DNA from: Trametes villosa
Taxonomy: Eukaryota > Basidiomycota > Agaricomycetes > Polyporales > Polyporaceae
Length of the DNA stretch: 64,000 bases
Direction of reading: 5' to 3'
Assembly (NCBI GenBank): GCA_002964805.2
Contig: PUDQ02000113.1
Location: 620,001 to 684,000, forward strand
Below, piece by piece: positions 33,827 to 46,220 of this stretch (position 1 is the stretch's first letter; every line of letters begins with the position of its first letter). The notes beneath the pieces were generated by a model, which was given only the letters and a program-made list of their open reading frames with translations, made no database searches and was not told the origin of the DNA. Position numbers and translations under genes: made by a program.

Positions 33827-36227
33827 TCAAGTAGACATGCCGAACGTCTCGACATGGAGCGTCACCGAGGGCGCGCCCTTGAGGACGCTAGACGGGCTTG
33901 CCAGCTTCGATGAAAGTGCGCGCGAGACCGACGCGGAGAGGGACGAAGGCCCGGCAACTAAACCATGGAGTCAGTACCGCAATCAATGGGACAAGATAGC
34001 ACTGAATACTGACCATCGACAGAGACCGACCCAACGGAGGAGTCAATGCCCTCTTGGAGGATGCGGCGGATGCTCGGGCGCCCATGGGTGACCTTCAGCG
34101 ACGAGTACACCGGCAGCTCCTTTTCGAACTTGCCCGTGTCCGCAGGGCTCGGCGGGGTCGACGTCCCGTCCGACGGCGCGTACCCGGGCTGCGCCATCTC
34201 GGGGTCCACCTGGGTCGAGCCGGTGATGTAGACGTTCGTCTCAATGGTGAGCCCGGTGGACTGGGCGGCGGCGAGCGCCTCGTTGAGCACCTTCGAGATC
34301 CATTGGAGGTGGTCTGTAAGGGTCGTGTGAGAAGGGCGATCGGGGAGTGTATGGTAGATAGAAGGCTTACCTGCGTCCCGGACGGCCCATACAAAGATGG
34401 CCCGACGCACGCCCGACGTTCCTGCACGCGCGCGGCTGGTGATAGCAGACTCAATCAGCCAAGCCCCACAACCCAGGCACCGGCGAAGACTTACTGTACG
34501 AGATCCAGCAGAAGCGGGAGAGTGTACGATACCCCAGAGCCGCCTACACACCCAAGTCAGTCAACCCCTCAGAAGCCGACAGAAGTGCGGGGCACTCACC
34601 GGCGACCAGGATGCAGGTGCTGTACTTCGACAGGTCCGGCGGGCACCCGTACGGGCCGTCCACGAACGCCGGGACGCGCGACTCCCCGCGCTGCGCGTGC
34701 TCCCTAAGGCGGCCCGTGAAGCCGTTGCGCCCGCGCACGATGAACACGACGTCCCGCTCGCCCGAGGCCGCGCTCTCGTCGAGCCGCTGCGCGATGCTCG
34801 CGATCGTGAATGGGTGCGCCTCCGTTGGGAGCTCGCTCACGCTCGGGAGCACGACGTACGCGTGCTGGCCCGCACGCCAGTTCATCTTGCGGCGCATTGT
34901 CAGGCGCATCGTGTCCGCGGAGACGAGCTCGACGGTAGCGGTCCCGAAGACGCGCTCCGCGCCGCCCTTGCCGCGGTTGTTCCAGAAGAGGCGCGCCGCG
35001 CGCAGGACGCGGTCGAACGCCCAGACGACCAAAGCAGGCCAGAAGTAGTCCCCGAAGCTGGAGATGGCAGGTCAGCAAACGTGGTTCTGGCTGCGAAGGG
35101 GGAACACGTGGGCGACGCACTCGACTGCTCGCGCATGGAGATATCCGCCGATGATGAAGATACTGAAAGCATGGGAAGCGGAGTCAGTACTGGATGTGGA
35201 AGTTGGGCCACGCGGCCACTCACCCGACGAGGACGATGTGCGAGAGAAGGAAGAACTCGAAGAAGGCGTTCCGGACGAAGCGGACCGAGAGGATGGTCGC
35301 GAGGGTGAAGGCCGCAAGGCCGACAGCGCCCCATCGCATCCAACCATGCGTGAAGTCGAACTTCTCAGGGAGACTGTGTGCGAAAATCAGCGACGATCGT
35401 AGCCACGAAGGGTGCTAGTGCTTACCCGGAGATTGCACGGCTGAGAGCGTGAATCCACAGGAGGATGAGGCAGGTCCTTGCAGTTGCGCGGTGCAGAACG
35501 TTCAGCTGTACATCACGTCTTAGCGTCAAGAATTCTTCGGGATTACATGCGCAGCTCTAACCTTTTCATGGCCAATGCCGGTGAAGACTTGGGTAATTTT
35601 AGCAACCGTACATTTAAGATTGGCTTGGATTTACTCACGAGATATGATGTTGTTCTTTCCAGCCAGAGCAACGATGAACGGAAGCTGGCAAGAGGCCAGG
35701 TGAGCCGCCCTATCCTCGAAGAACCAGTATTGGAGGCCCAAGGCTAACAGGTAGATGATAATAGTCAGTCATCTGATACATGCCGGAGCGATGCCCAACT
35801 ACTCACTGTTCGTCAGCGAGAGCGCCAACATCGTAGCGATGTAGCCGAAGATGAAGAACAGCTCTGCGAAAGACGCTACGCCGACGCCAAGAGGGACCTG
35901 GATGCGGAACGCGACCACGCGAAAGCCAGCGACCATCGCCGTAGGGACGCGCCGCCATGATGCCCTCCCAGCGCGGCCAGGAAGGATGGCCTCTGGCACA
36001 ACCTTCTCCGACTCGGCAGTGGACGGCTGCTGAGGGCGGCGCCGGAAGAGGCTCGTGAAGGCGAAGCGCAGAACGCGGACGGCGAAGAGGAGCGCGATGA
36101 TCGCCGTAATGAGCAGCCACAGCTCCTTGATGGCCTTCTTCTGCTGTATGGCCTTGATGTGCTTGTCCGCGTCGGTCGGCTCGAAGGTGCGGGGGCGCAG
36201 GTTGAGGGAGATCGTGGGCCAAGACAT
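33827..36227 (-). CDS. Ferric/cupric reductase transmembrane component (FRE family)
   Basis: Eleven exons (36227-35807, 35743-35639, 35587-35562, 35505-35426, 35373-35224, 35162-35121, 35057-34600, 34543-34495, 34435-34371, 34313-34014, 33957-33827) encode 608 residues. The enzyme moves electrons from cytosolic NADPH through FAD and two hemes to reduce Fe(III) or Cu(II) outside the cell for uptake. Seven helices are visible; heme histidines sit in LNVLHRATARTCLILLWIHA and HIVLVGIFIIGGYLHAR, each pair 13 residues apart. The FAD site is HPFTIAS (about residue 355), preceded by a Gly-rich entry; the NADPH site includes AGGSGVSYTLPLL. The C-terminus ends GPSSLSASVSRAL ... VETFGMST, as in other Fre proteins. 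No siderophore or multicopper oxidase gene is adjacent. Confidence 0.93.
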
Positions 36228-37866
36228 GGCGGGCTCGACAGTAGCGAGGCTGGTGTTCGGAGGTGCTGCTCACACTGTCTCGTTAGCCGAGCGTTCGTAT
36301 TTATGTTGTCGTCCACGGGCCCAGAGGAAGCGTCCCTTCTGCTGCCTCGCAGCGTCCTGAAAAAAATGCCCGAGCGGCGGCCGCGTGATATTGGGACGCA
36401 GCATGCGGAAGAGAGGTTATTTGCAGACTACCAGAGCGGGACGAGCGCATTGAGGTCATCGTCAGGTCGAGATCTGGCTGCGCACCCCGAGTCGAGAAGT
36501 GCCTGAGCATGCGTTGCGAATCCGGGGTAAACGTCTTCAAATGTTCGGGGCATTGCATCGCGGTGTGGGGTAAGTGAATGGCGGGCTTGTACCCGGGGCG
36601 GAATGACGTGCGACGAATGATCAGGGCTTGCGAGGCGTAGAGGTCCGAGCTTCGTCCCCAGTCGCGCCTCGGCGGTGAAGATTCGGTGGCAGAACGGGTA
36701 AGGTTCGGTTCGGAAGTGTAAGAGAAGTCGCCGGCGACTACATGATATGCACTCTGCGCTACCAATTGCATCACAGACACCAATCAAGCGCGAGCACTAG
36801 CGGGCTTTTCGATAGGTCTTTCGTGAGCATGTGACGACGAGAGGAATATAGTCAACTTGACGTAGCGGGAGCAGATAGAAGCACAGTCTGCAGCGCGCCT
36901 GGTGGGGCGCACGCGTGTTCGAAGACTCATCTGCGCTAGGGTGAGAGTTGTCGAGGATGGACAAGTGTTGTACTGCGCGCCGGAAGGGCGGATATGTCGT
37001 AAGTGGTAAGCCGCCGCATGGATGTCGCGAGAGGCCCGATGCGGCTGCATTCTCCAAGCTGTACGGGCCTCGACCCTGCGTAGCACCGTTTCAATGGATT
37101 GTACGCGATTTATGAGGCGTTGAGGGAGGGCATCGAAACGAGCAGATAGGCTCAGATAGGCAGCTGTGCCTGTCGCTGGGACTAGTACTCGTCTTGTGCT
37201 TGAAGTTGAGGTCAAGCTCGGAGAGTAGTACTCCGTGCACGAGAGTACCCATGGCCCAACTGCATCATAGGTTGAGCAAAGATGCGTCGTGCGAGGGGGG
37301 AGACCTTGTCTGGGACAAGAGCCATGGAGTGGGGGTGATGGCGGTCTGCTGTAGAACGAGGTTGTGGACGACTGTGTACTGTAACTTACCCGCGTGGCCA
37401 GGCCGGCCCGCCGCCCTTCGCACCATGCAAGCTTGATGCAAGCGTACTCCGTGTACATCGGCGTCGTGGATGGCGCTCCCCACCCCAACTGGCACTGCGA
37501 TCGCCTCGAGCTATGGCCTTCTGAGCTGCCACGATCCCCCGAGGTGAGAGGCCGACGGAAGAGGAGGAAAGCAAGACGGTCGAGCATCGGCCGGCGCACT
37601 GGAAGAGAGTTCATGGCGAGACGCTGACGTGATGATTGGCTGGGATGGCACTAAACTCGAGCGGTCCGTCTCTGCCCAGCTCCCTTTTCTCGCCGCGAAC
37701 GACCCCGACAGCCTCTAGCGGGAACAGCGCGTACTCACCACGGTGACCGCGAGGGAAACGATCGCCTGCACGCCTTCACACTGTGGGACTGACTCGACTC
37801 CGATATAAGCTTGACGCCGTCCTCATCTCTCCTTGACTCGTACTTGCTTCCCGAGCGCCGTGCACC
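36228..37866. other. Unresolved region, possible minus-strand gene remnant
   Basis: A 1.6 kb space. The minus strand is open from 37614 to 36784 (276 codons) and again from 36787 to 36428. Pieces look protein-like (MNSLPVRRPMLDRLAFLLFRR; AAYLSLSARFDALPQRLINR; MPRTFEDVYPGFATHAQALL), and a good donor GTAAGTTAC sits at about 37388, but I could not find one splice pattern that links them and I recognise no family. The high GC makes long chance frames common. The right end (about 37620-37866) is the promoter of the aminotransferase gene; the left end is the promoter of the ferric reductase. Confidence 0.3.
37804..37809 (+). promoter_or_regulatory. TATA box of the aminotransferase gene
   Basis: TATAAG 58-63 bp before the start codon at 37867, a usual distance for a fungal TATA box. 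Confidence 0.5.
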
Positions 37867-39665
37867 ATGTCGCCCTCCGCGGAAACGCGCACGAACGGCA
37901 CAAACGGAGCTAATCACCACGAGGACCGCTCAAACCTCATCCGCTTCTCCTCAAGACTCAAGGAGGGCAGAGCACTCGCCCAGGATGTCTGGTCGATCTT
38001 CAAGTGCGTCGTGTGATCCCTCCGTACTACCCACTTGCTCACACCACCACCCCAGCGCTGCCAACCTCCCTGCGGACTGCATCAACCTCGGGCAGGGCTA
38101 CATGAACTTCCCCCCTCCGGAGTGGGTCAAGGAGGCTGCCGGAGAAGCGCTTAACACCGTGGTCGCGAACCACTACTCCCACCCGAGGGGTCGTATACGC
38201 CTGCGCGAAGCCCTCAAGGCCCACTACGGCCCTGAGTTTGGCAGAGACTTCGATGTAGAGTCCGAGATTCTCGTTACTAGCGGAGCGAACGAAGGTGTGT
38301 CCGAGCTCCCCGGAGGCGTTGCCCATACAGTCTGACCTCCGATGCCAGGACAGTACTCGGTCTTCGTGGCCTTTCTCGAGCAGGGCGACGAAGTGATCAT
38401 GTTCGAGCCATTCTTTGATCAGTACCTGCCCTCGGTCACGTTCAACGGCGGCGTCCCCGTCTATGTTCCGCTGCACCCGCCCAAGCACGATGGCCGGCAC
38501 AGCAGTTCCGAGTGGTCGATCGATTTCGACGAACTCCGGTGCGTCCCGCCGCCACGGATCCGGTAATGCTCGCTAACTCCCCCCGAAGGCGCGCCGTGAC
38601 CCCGCGCACGAAGATGATCATCGTCAACACTCCGCACAACCCCGTGGGGAAGGTGTTCACGCGGACCGAGCTCGAGCAGATCGCCGCCATTGCGGAGGAG
38701 CACAACCTGCTCGTCATGTCGGACGAAGTGGTGAGCACCTGCCACACACGCTTCTCCACACGACAATGCGGCGCCCTGCGCCCTGCGCCCGCGTCGGCTG
38801 ACACGCCCCTAGTACGATTCCCTGGTCTTCGACGATAACGAGCACGTCCGCATCGCGACCCTCCCCGGGATGTGGGACCGCACTGTGACCGTGGGCTCCG
38901 CAGGCAGTGCGTCCGCTATCTCTCCCGAGGATATCCCCCACGCTGACGACGCCCGCTATCGCAGAGATGTTCGCCGCCACCGGATGGCGGGTCGGCTGGC
39001 TTATTGGCCCGGCTTCAATCATTCAGCCCACGCTGGCGGCCACGACGCGCATCGTGTTCTGCAGCAATTCGCCGCTGCAGGAGGCGTCCGCCGTCGGGCT
39101 CGAGCAGGCCAAGAAGCGCGGCTTCCTTACGCAGCAGCGCGACGAGTACGCGGAGCGGCGCGCGATTCTCACGGCAGGGTTCGACAAGCTCGGGATGAAG
39201 TACACGAACCCTCAGGGGAGCTACTTTGTGCTCCTGGTACGTCGCGCGCGCCGAGTGCATGAGCGGGCCGCCACTGACAGCGTGTTCCCAGGACATCTCG
39301 ACCGTGCAGTGGCCCGAGAACTACCCATTCCCGCAGAGCGTGGAAGGCAGGGGACGCGATTTCAAGTAGGCGATAATGCGCCGTCGGGGCCCGTGCGGTC
39401 GCTGACTGACTGTCTCCGCAGGGCATGCTGGTTCATCGCAATGGAAGTCGGCGTCTCGTCCATTCCCGTCAGCGAGGTACGCGTTTCGCCGTCGGCCCAT
39501 ATGGTAGCTATGGAGCTGACATGTCGCCATCGCTATCGCCAGTTTTACTGCGAGGAGCACACGTCGATCGGCGAGAGCTACGCGCGGTTTGCGTTCTGCA
39601 AGGACGTCGACACGCTGAAGCACGCCGTGGAGCGCCTGCAGAACCTGAAGAAGTTCCTCGTATGA
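37867..39665 (+). CDS. BNA3: Kynurenine--oxoglutarate aminotransferase (BNA3/KAT type)
   Basis: Nine exons (37867-38003, 38056-38294, 38349-38538, 38589-38730, 38813-38906, 38965-39236, 39292-39365, 39423-39477, 39543-39665) encode 441 residues. This fold-type I PLP enzyme converts kynurenine to kynurenic acid and can act as cysteine-S-conjugate lyase. Marks: INLGQGYMNFPPPEWV, YSHPRGRIRLREAL, TPHNPVGKVFTRTEL (substrate carboxylate and PLP binding), SDEVYDSLVFD (Asp that pairs with the PLP nitrogen), and the Schiff-base lysine in GSAGKMFAATGWRVGW, whose codon is split by intron 5 (A|AG). ARFAFCKD near the C-terminus holds the carboxylate-binding Arg. No mitochondrial presequence is obvious. 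It converges on the SLH1 gene, 108 bp between stops. Confidence 0.93.
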
Positions 39666-39773
39666 TCTCTATTACGGCGTTGCCGCCGGACAGCGTGGGG
39701 GTCTATAGAGGCCGGCCCGAGGGCTTGTATGGTACATGTGTAAAACTGCTTCCGCATGCACTGTGTTGTACAC

Positions 39774-42700
39774 CTATCTGTCCAGCTCGTCGACGATCCG
39801 CGATAGCAGCTCGTTCACCGACGTCGCCCGCGCGTCGTAATACGCCGGGTTGCTGACGAGCCGCCGCGCGAGGAACGTGCACGAGAGCACGTCCACGGCC
39901 GCCTGCTTGTCCGGGATGCCCCCGTCCCGCCTCCGCTCGCGCCACCACGCGCGCAGCACGTCCGTCTCGAGCAGGCGCGACTCGAGCGGGAGCCCGTCGT
40001 TGAGGAAGCGCGTGAGCGTGTCCTTGCCCTCCGCCTGGCAGAACACATGGAACGCGCCCGCGCCGCGGTGGCGCACCGCCTTGCCCTGCATGCGCACGAG
40101 CTCCGCGAGCGCGTACTCGCGCACCTGCCGCTCCTCGCGCCCCGGCGCGCCGTCGACGTACTGCGTGCCGAGCACGATGACCGTCGGCGCGCGTACGGGC
40201 AGCGTCCAGCACGCTTCGCGCGGCGCGACGAGCACGCGCAGCGCGCCCTCCGCCCACAGCTCGAGCATGAGCAGCCGGTCCGGCTTCGCGATCCCGTCGT
40301 GGAACACGCCGACGCCGCGCGCGACGAGGTCGCGTAACGCGGCGTTCTGCAGGCGCAAGAGGTGGTACTCGAGCAGCGCGGGCGCGGCGTCTGCGGGCAG
40401 GAACCCGCGCGCGCTCTCGGTCTCGAGCGCGCACTGCGTAATGAGGTCGAGCGCGACGGGCGTGCATTGGTTGCGGGAGGGCACGAAGACGATGGCGGGC
40501 TCCCCGCGGCCGGCTTGGATTGCCGCGTGTGCGGGCTTCGCCATCGCTTTGAAGAGCGCGGCCGAGTGCGGGATGGTGAAGGTCTGCGTCGAGGTCGTGA
40601 GCGCCTGGTCGCGGTCGCTCGGTTTGAAGCTGTGCAGCGCGAGCGGATCGACGTCGAGCCAGGCGGCCAGGTCGGCGCAGTCGTTGAGTGAGCTGGCTAG
40701 CCCGACAAAACGGACGGGGAAGGCTTGCGTCGCGTGGAGGAGCAGCGACACGCCGAGCTCGTATACTGCGTCGAGGAGTTCCAGACTCTCGCAGAGGACT
40801 AAGCGGAGCTGCGATAACGCTTGGTCCAAGTTTCTTTGGCGGGAGAGGGCGTTGAAGAGGTCTGCTGCTGTTGCTACACGGACTGTCTTGCGAGTCGGCT
40901 TGTCGAAGAGATGGTCCGACCCTGTCAAGTCGACCGTCGCGCCTGACCCGTTTGACGATAACCGTAAATCAGAAGCTAGCTCCAGTGCGATGCTTCGTCG
41001 AGGTGCGACTACGAGTGTCCATGAAGCAGCAGGCGAGTTCTTCAGTGTTTCCCTGTCATGTGTTCGATGGTTAATGCATGAACAAACGGGATATTGGGAT
41101 ACCCACCAGATCGCTATGTGCCCCAAGACCGATTTGCCGCACGCGGTTGGTGCGCACAACAATGTGTGTAGCCGAGTCCTCGTCACACTCCAGAAGACCT
41201 GGCTTTGGATAGCGTTGAATCCATGCAGCCTAGGGGCGAGGAACTCTTGAAGCGGTGGGTTCTGCACAACAGAGAGCGGCAGGAACGGGATATCAAGGCG
41301 GGGAGTATGCGAGTCTGACGCGGCTGGCATGACGAGCCCCTCCAGCGACACCTCGACCTCCTCCTCCGCACCCTGCCACCGGTCAGAGACGAAGCGGATC
41401 GTCACCGCGGTCGGCCGCTTCTGGCTCGGGATCGAGATGACGAAGTCGAGGTCGAGCGCCTCCGTCGTCGGCCGGAAGATGAGGTGGGAGAGCTGTAGAA
41501 TGTTCGTCCCGTCCTGGTCCTCCACCCAGATCCAGAACGGCTCCGCGGACCCGTGCACCTTGGTGCTCCAGTTGAACGCGCGCTCGACCTTCACCGCGAT
41601 CTTGAGCACGTCTGCCCCGAGAGGGCGCAGGTTGTACGTGATCCGCGCCGTAGGGAACTGCTTCGCGGCGTCGCGCACCGCAGAGCCGTGCCTCTCGTTG
41701 AGGCGAAGGAGCTTCCCGAGCTCGTCAGCGCTCATCTCCGCAAGCTCTGCCACGGCGTAGTCGTCCGCCCAGCGCTCGAGGTTGTACAGCACGTCCGCCT
41801 TGAGGCCCTCGAACTGCTTCAGCGGGTTGTCGAACGGCCAGAGGCGCTTCTCGATCGCCTTGCTCATGCCCATCAGCACCGCGCTGACGTTCGCCCACTT
41901 GCGCGAGATGGCGATCTCGAGGAGGGCGCGGATGATGCGGCCGCCGTTCTGCGCAGCATATGCTTGGTCGGAGACGAGCGCGAAGTCTTCTGGTCTTTGC
42001 TGGGAGATGTGGGCCTGAAGTAGGATGTTGACTTTACCCTGGCTGGTGTCGGTGCCGCCCTAAAGAGATGGCCGTGAGCACTAGATATGGTGACACCGCC
42101 ATGTAGAAGGCTACCTTGACTGCGCATGGGATGTTCTCCATCATCGCCTCCAGCTCCTTGACCTCGTTCTCCCGGACCTGGATCTGGTCGAACTGTACAG
42201 GTCCCTTAGCGACGACAACAAATATCCCGCGAAGCATTAACTACACACCTCGGTGCTCATGGCAAGCATTGCGAGCACATCCGCCTCCGACATCTTTGGC
42301 CTGAACTTGTCGTTGAAGATCTCGATAGACTTGTGTCGGATGTAGTATTTGGCCGCGATGCGTCCCAAGTCTGTGCAGACGAGGCTCCCCGTCTGGCGGT
42401 CGAAGGCGATCATGCGCGCCTCTGCGAGCTGTAGCGCAGCGGACGTGATCAGTTGGTTCCGCTTCGCACCGAGGTACGGGTCGTCCGCCACTTCATCCCA
42501 CGCGAGGCCTGGCGGCGTGTTAGCGGGGGGGTGGATGTGTATATGTTTTGAATTGCAGACACACCATACGTAAAGGGGGCCTTGCGCATCCGGACGAAGA
42601 GATAGGTGTAGCCGAGCCACTGGACGGCGTCGTGCACGCTCGCAACCGTGCCCAGAGCGACTTCTGCGTTCAGGGAGTCGATCATCCCAGCAACAAACCT

Positions 42701-45700
42701 GTACTATATCAGCAACATGGAACTTCGCACAGAACGTACGTCACATACTTGGACTCTATAGCAACCTATAATCACAACGTTAGGCGGGATACACAGGCGA
42801 TGGATGTCGGACTCACCTGAGACGTGACGGCGTCAAGGTAATGCGTGAGCTTGTCTTCGGTCGTGCAGATGAAGCCGACACCACTGTCTTCGAGACCTGG
42901 ACGACCCGCACGACCGAATACTTGTAATACGTCGAGCACAGACAGATCTGTGAAAGCACCCTTTGCGCTATCGTACACCTGCGTCCCCTTGATGATGACT
43001 AAAATCCCATGTCTCATCAGCTTGCACACTTCTAGAGTCATCGTGCAACGTACCTGCATGTGCGGGCAAGTTGACACCCCACGCTAAGGTCGCCGTACAA
43101 CATAGGACCTGCCTCAAATCAATCTCCGCCGCACAGAACTAAGCATGAGAGGACCGACCTTGATCGCGCGCGCCTCAAACATCCTCTCCATCATATTCCT
43201 GTCCGTCCTCAACATCCCCGCATGATGTATCCCAAACCCGTGGTCAAACAGCTGGCGCATCTCCTTGTTGCGCGACTGGCCGACGTCGCGCCGGAAGAAG
43301 TCGAACTGCGGGTGCTCCTGGCAGCTGAAGTCGTCGAGCGCGCCGTCCGCGAGCGCGGCCTCCTTGATCGCCTCCGCCGCCTTCACCGTCTCCTTGCGCG
43401 CGTGCACGAACACCATCACCTGGTGGCCCTCGCGCACGAGCTCGGCGACCTTCTCGTACGTGACGCGGTCGAGGTTCTTCTTGGACGTCGGGCTGTTCGG
43501 CTTCCCGCGCACGCCGATGAAGTGCTGCTCGAGCGGGACGGGCCGGAAGGAGGAGTCGAAGTAGAATAGGCCGGTGTGTCGGTTGACGCTGCGAGTGGTT
43601 TTTAGGGTCGAGGGAGACAGGAGATACGCAGGTCTGCACTCACCTGAGGAAATCCGCGACATCGATGTAGTTGGGGAGCGTTGCACTCAAGCCGACGATA
43701 CGAATGACTGACTGCGTAGACTCGACCTGTACTAGGCATTAGAGGGTATTCGCAAACCTTTGAAGAATTTCTCGCCTGTCTAAGGGTACGTGCGACGATG
43801 GTCTCAATGACAGCGCCACGCTCGTCGTTGAGCAAATGTACCTCATCGATGATGAGTAGCTTGACTTTCTACGCTCCGCGCCCGTGTCAGAATCGCGCTG
43901 CACGGAAAATGTATGGATCTGGGACTAACCGATGCGAGCTCGCCTTCGCCTGTGGGCTTTCTTGTGACTACATCCCACTTCTCCGGAGTCGTTACGATGA
44001 TCTGCGTCTCCGCGATCTCTTTCTTCGTGAGTTGCATATCACCTTCGCGGTGGTCAGGATACGTGCACAAGACAAGCTGTTAGAAGGCCATACCAGTGAG
44101 TTCGCGAACTTTGATGGACAGCCATTGTAACCGTTTCCCGAGCTTGCGCACGATCTCCGCTGCCAATGCCTTCATGGGCGCACTGGATGAGAGTGAGCAA
44201 GGAGAGGTTAGTGACATACGCAGGCGCATACAATGGTCAACTTACACGTAGATGACCTTGAATTTCTCCCTGTCAATCGTAGCCGCAAGGTTGCCCGAGG
44301 TAGAGTCGGTAGACCTGTACTGATCCAGGACACGCAGCACTGTCAACATGGCGACATCTGTTTTACCCTGATCTGTATTATCAAGTGCTGCTCAGTACGC
44401 CAGTTGAGCATCAACTTACAGCACCAGTAGGAGCTATGGACGGTATGTGAGGTTACTACGGGCCTCGCATTCCATGCGGGAGTTGACGTACCACAGATCA
44501 GCATGTTCTCATTTGAGTGGTACGCGGTGGGGTAGACGATAGATTGGATCCTGTTCAGTGAGGTATATCCCTGTAGAAGAATCGCATTGAGTCGAAGCTT
44601 GGGCATGACGTCTTCGGAGCCATACTGGGAAGGATCCCTTCGCAAGGGGCTCTAGCTCAGAAACAGGGATCAGGCGTTCGGAGGCGCGCGGGGGGACAGT
44701 CTTCGCGGGAGGTAGGGTGACTTCCTCGTATTCCTGCAGCACGAATGAATGGGAGAAGTTTCGCATAGGCGATGCTTGCTAAGGCCCACCTCGTATTCAC
44801 GTCTAGTCGTTCCGAGCGGTAACATATAGCGTGTGCCGAGATGGGATAGCACGTTACCCTGGACTATGGACGCAGAGGTGTAGACGTGCGGGAGCGCCTC
44901 GGGTGCATCGTGCTAGGGTAACCCTGGGTCAGTGCACGACCATGACCTAGTGGTGGATGCAGTACCGCAGTGCCTGTAAACAATGGCCGATCCGCATTTG
45001 CCTGCAAGGTCTCTTCCATGCGTCTTCGTGCTTCTGCTGGGTCAAGCTGATCCAGCTGCGATGCTGGGGCTGAGGCGTATGCGTGTTATAATCCCTCTGA
45101 GTGTACGGTGGCATTGGCAGCATTACCTTCCCTTTGCTTTCCCTTTCCACGACCATTCGGTTGTGAGCGAGGGGCAGGTTTAGGCTCACTCGAGCCTCCG
45201 CTCAGATACGCAGTGAGTTCTCGAACCGCGTCCTGGCGGCTGGCAAGCAGTTGCATCGACAATTCGATGTTGTCGAATCCGATCATCTCAACGAGCTCCT
45301 CTGAGATGGCATCGTCCGGCTTCGAAGACGACAGAAGAGACACGAGAGAGGGCAGTAGATGCTCGACATCGGGCTTCCTACGAATACACAGGACGGCTCA
45401 ATGATGAGTGACAAAATATATTGTGCAAGAGTACACACGAGAGAAGGGCAGAGATTATGGAGCCATCCGAACGGCTATCTGGGGCATTTGACGAGCCCTG
45501 GAGAAAATCGAGGACGGAGTCCCATCCCTCTTCTTCGCCAAGGTCCAGCGGGACATCCTTGGACAGGGGGCCGGCTAGCGGACACTATGAAGCCCAACGA
45601 TAGCGGGGTAGAGGAGCCACCCACTATTTCCTGACACCGAGTACCTGAGCGATATCAGCTGCGAGTTCCGAGAAAGGGCTTATGAGACGGACCTAGCCCA

Positions 45701-45787
45701 TTCATCCAGGAGGCGTTTCTCGCGATCTGCAGATTCCTCGGCGGTGCCGACGAGATATTCCAAATGCCCGGCGAGGTTTTGCGCCAT
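39774..45787 (-). CDS. SLH1: SLH1/ASCC3-type Ski2-like RNA helicase with degenerate, truncated C-terminal half
   Basis: Twenty-two exons (45787-45693, 45644-45625, 45574-45439, 45377-45127, 45063-44966, 44912-44790, 44733-44626, 44570-44492, 44433-44420, 44367-44246, 44182-44094, 44042-43930, 43868-43776, 43726-43644, 43588-43159, 43108-43054, 42998-42817, 42765-42749, 42698-42565, 42508-42249, 42192-42115, 42059-39774) encode 1621 residues. Slh1 splits collided ribosomes in the RQT complex. Cassette 1 is intact: [56 protein letters not shown], then winged-helix and Sec63 parts. Cassette 2 keeps CAPTACGKS, but DExH is replaced by CESLELLD and the QxxGRAGRP box by [10 protein letters not shown]. 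The protein stops after [15 protein letters not shown], before the second Sec63 module. Intron 13 is GC-AG (CAG|GCGAGA). Exons of 14, 17 and 20 nt are required by conserved sequence. Confidence 0.9.
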
Positions 45788-46220
45788 TTGTTTTGTTTCC
45801 GCAAAGCTTGGTCGAATGGGTAGAAGATGAGATACAAGTACAAGAGCCAATGCCTGCCAGTGGCTTGAGTGCGTGCAGCGGATGATTCACGCGACGGAAC
45901 CGCGAAGCGCGATCAAGTAGACGCCCAGCGTGATCGCGGAGGACGTGGGCGTCTACGCCAAACATACTTATCTATGGGCGCCTTGCGCCACAATATGTGT
46001 TTGGGCGATAGCGCCCGTGGTTTATCTCGTTCGCACCCTCTCCGCCCGCACAGGCAGGCACCAGACGCCTCTTATCGCCTCCACAGGTTTTTAGAGTCCA
46101 GATCTATGAGTCCACTTCCGACGCTATATATTTCTGCGCGTAGCGGGGACGGCCAGGCGAGTGCCCCCCGCTACCCCACACCTCCCATCTCCTCTCAGAC
46201 CTCTCCCGGGCGAGTCAGCC
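45788..46220. promoter_or_regulatory. Divergent promoter region between SLH1 and the permease
   Basis: 433 bp between opposite-facing starts. A TATA box for the permease is at 46125; on the SLH1 side the start is preceded by an A-rich stretch (AAACAAAACAA) favourable for initiation. No gene seen. Confidence 0.55.
46125..46132 (+). promoter_or_regulatory. TATA box of the nucleobase permease gene
   Basis: TATATATT, 89-96 bp before the start codon at 46221. Confidence 0.55.

Noticed and set aside
39703..40467. Long minus-strand frame of 254 codons rich in Arg and Ala
   Set aside because: It is a shadow of the SLH1 last exon in another frame, with low-complexity composition.
41051..41100. Possible 50 nt intron in the SLH1 last exon (GTATCC ... 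GACAG)
   Set aside because: Removing it shifts the frame, whereas reading through keeps AIWWVSQYP and the downstream helicase-like sequence continuous.
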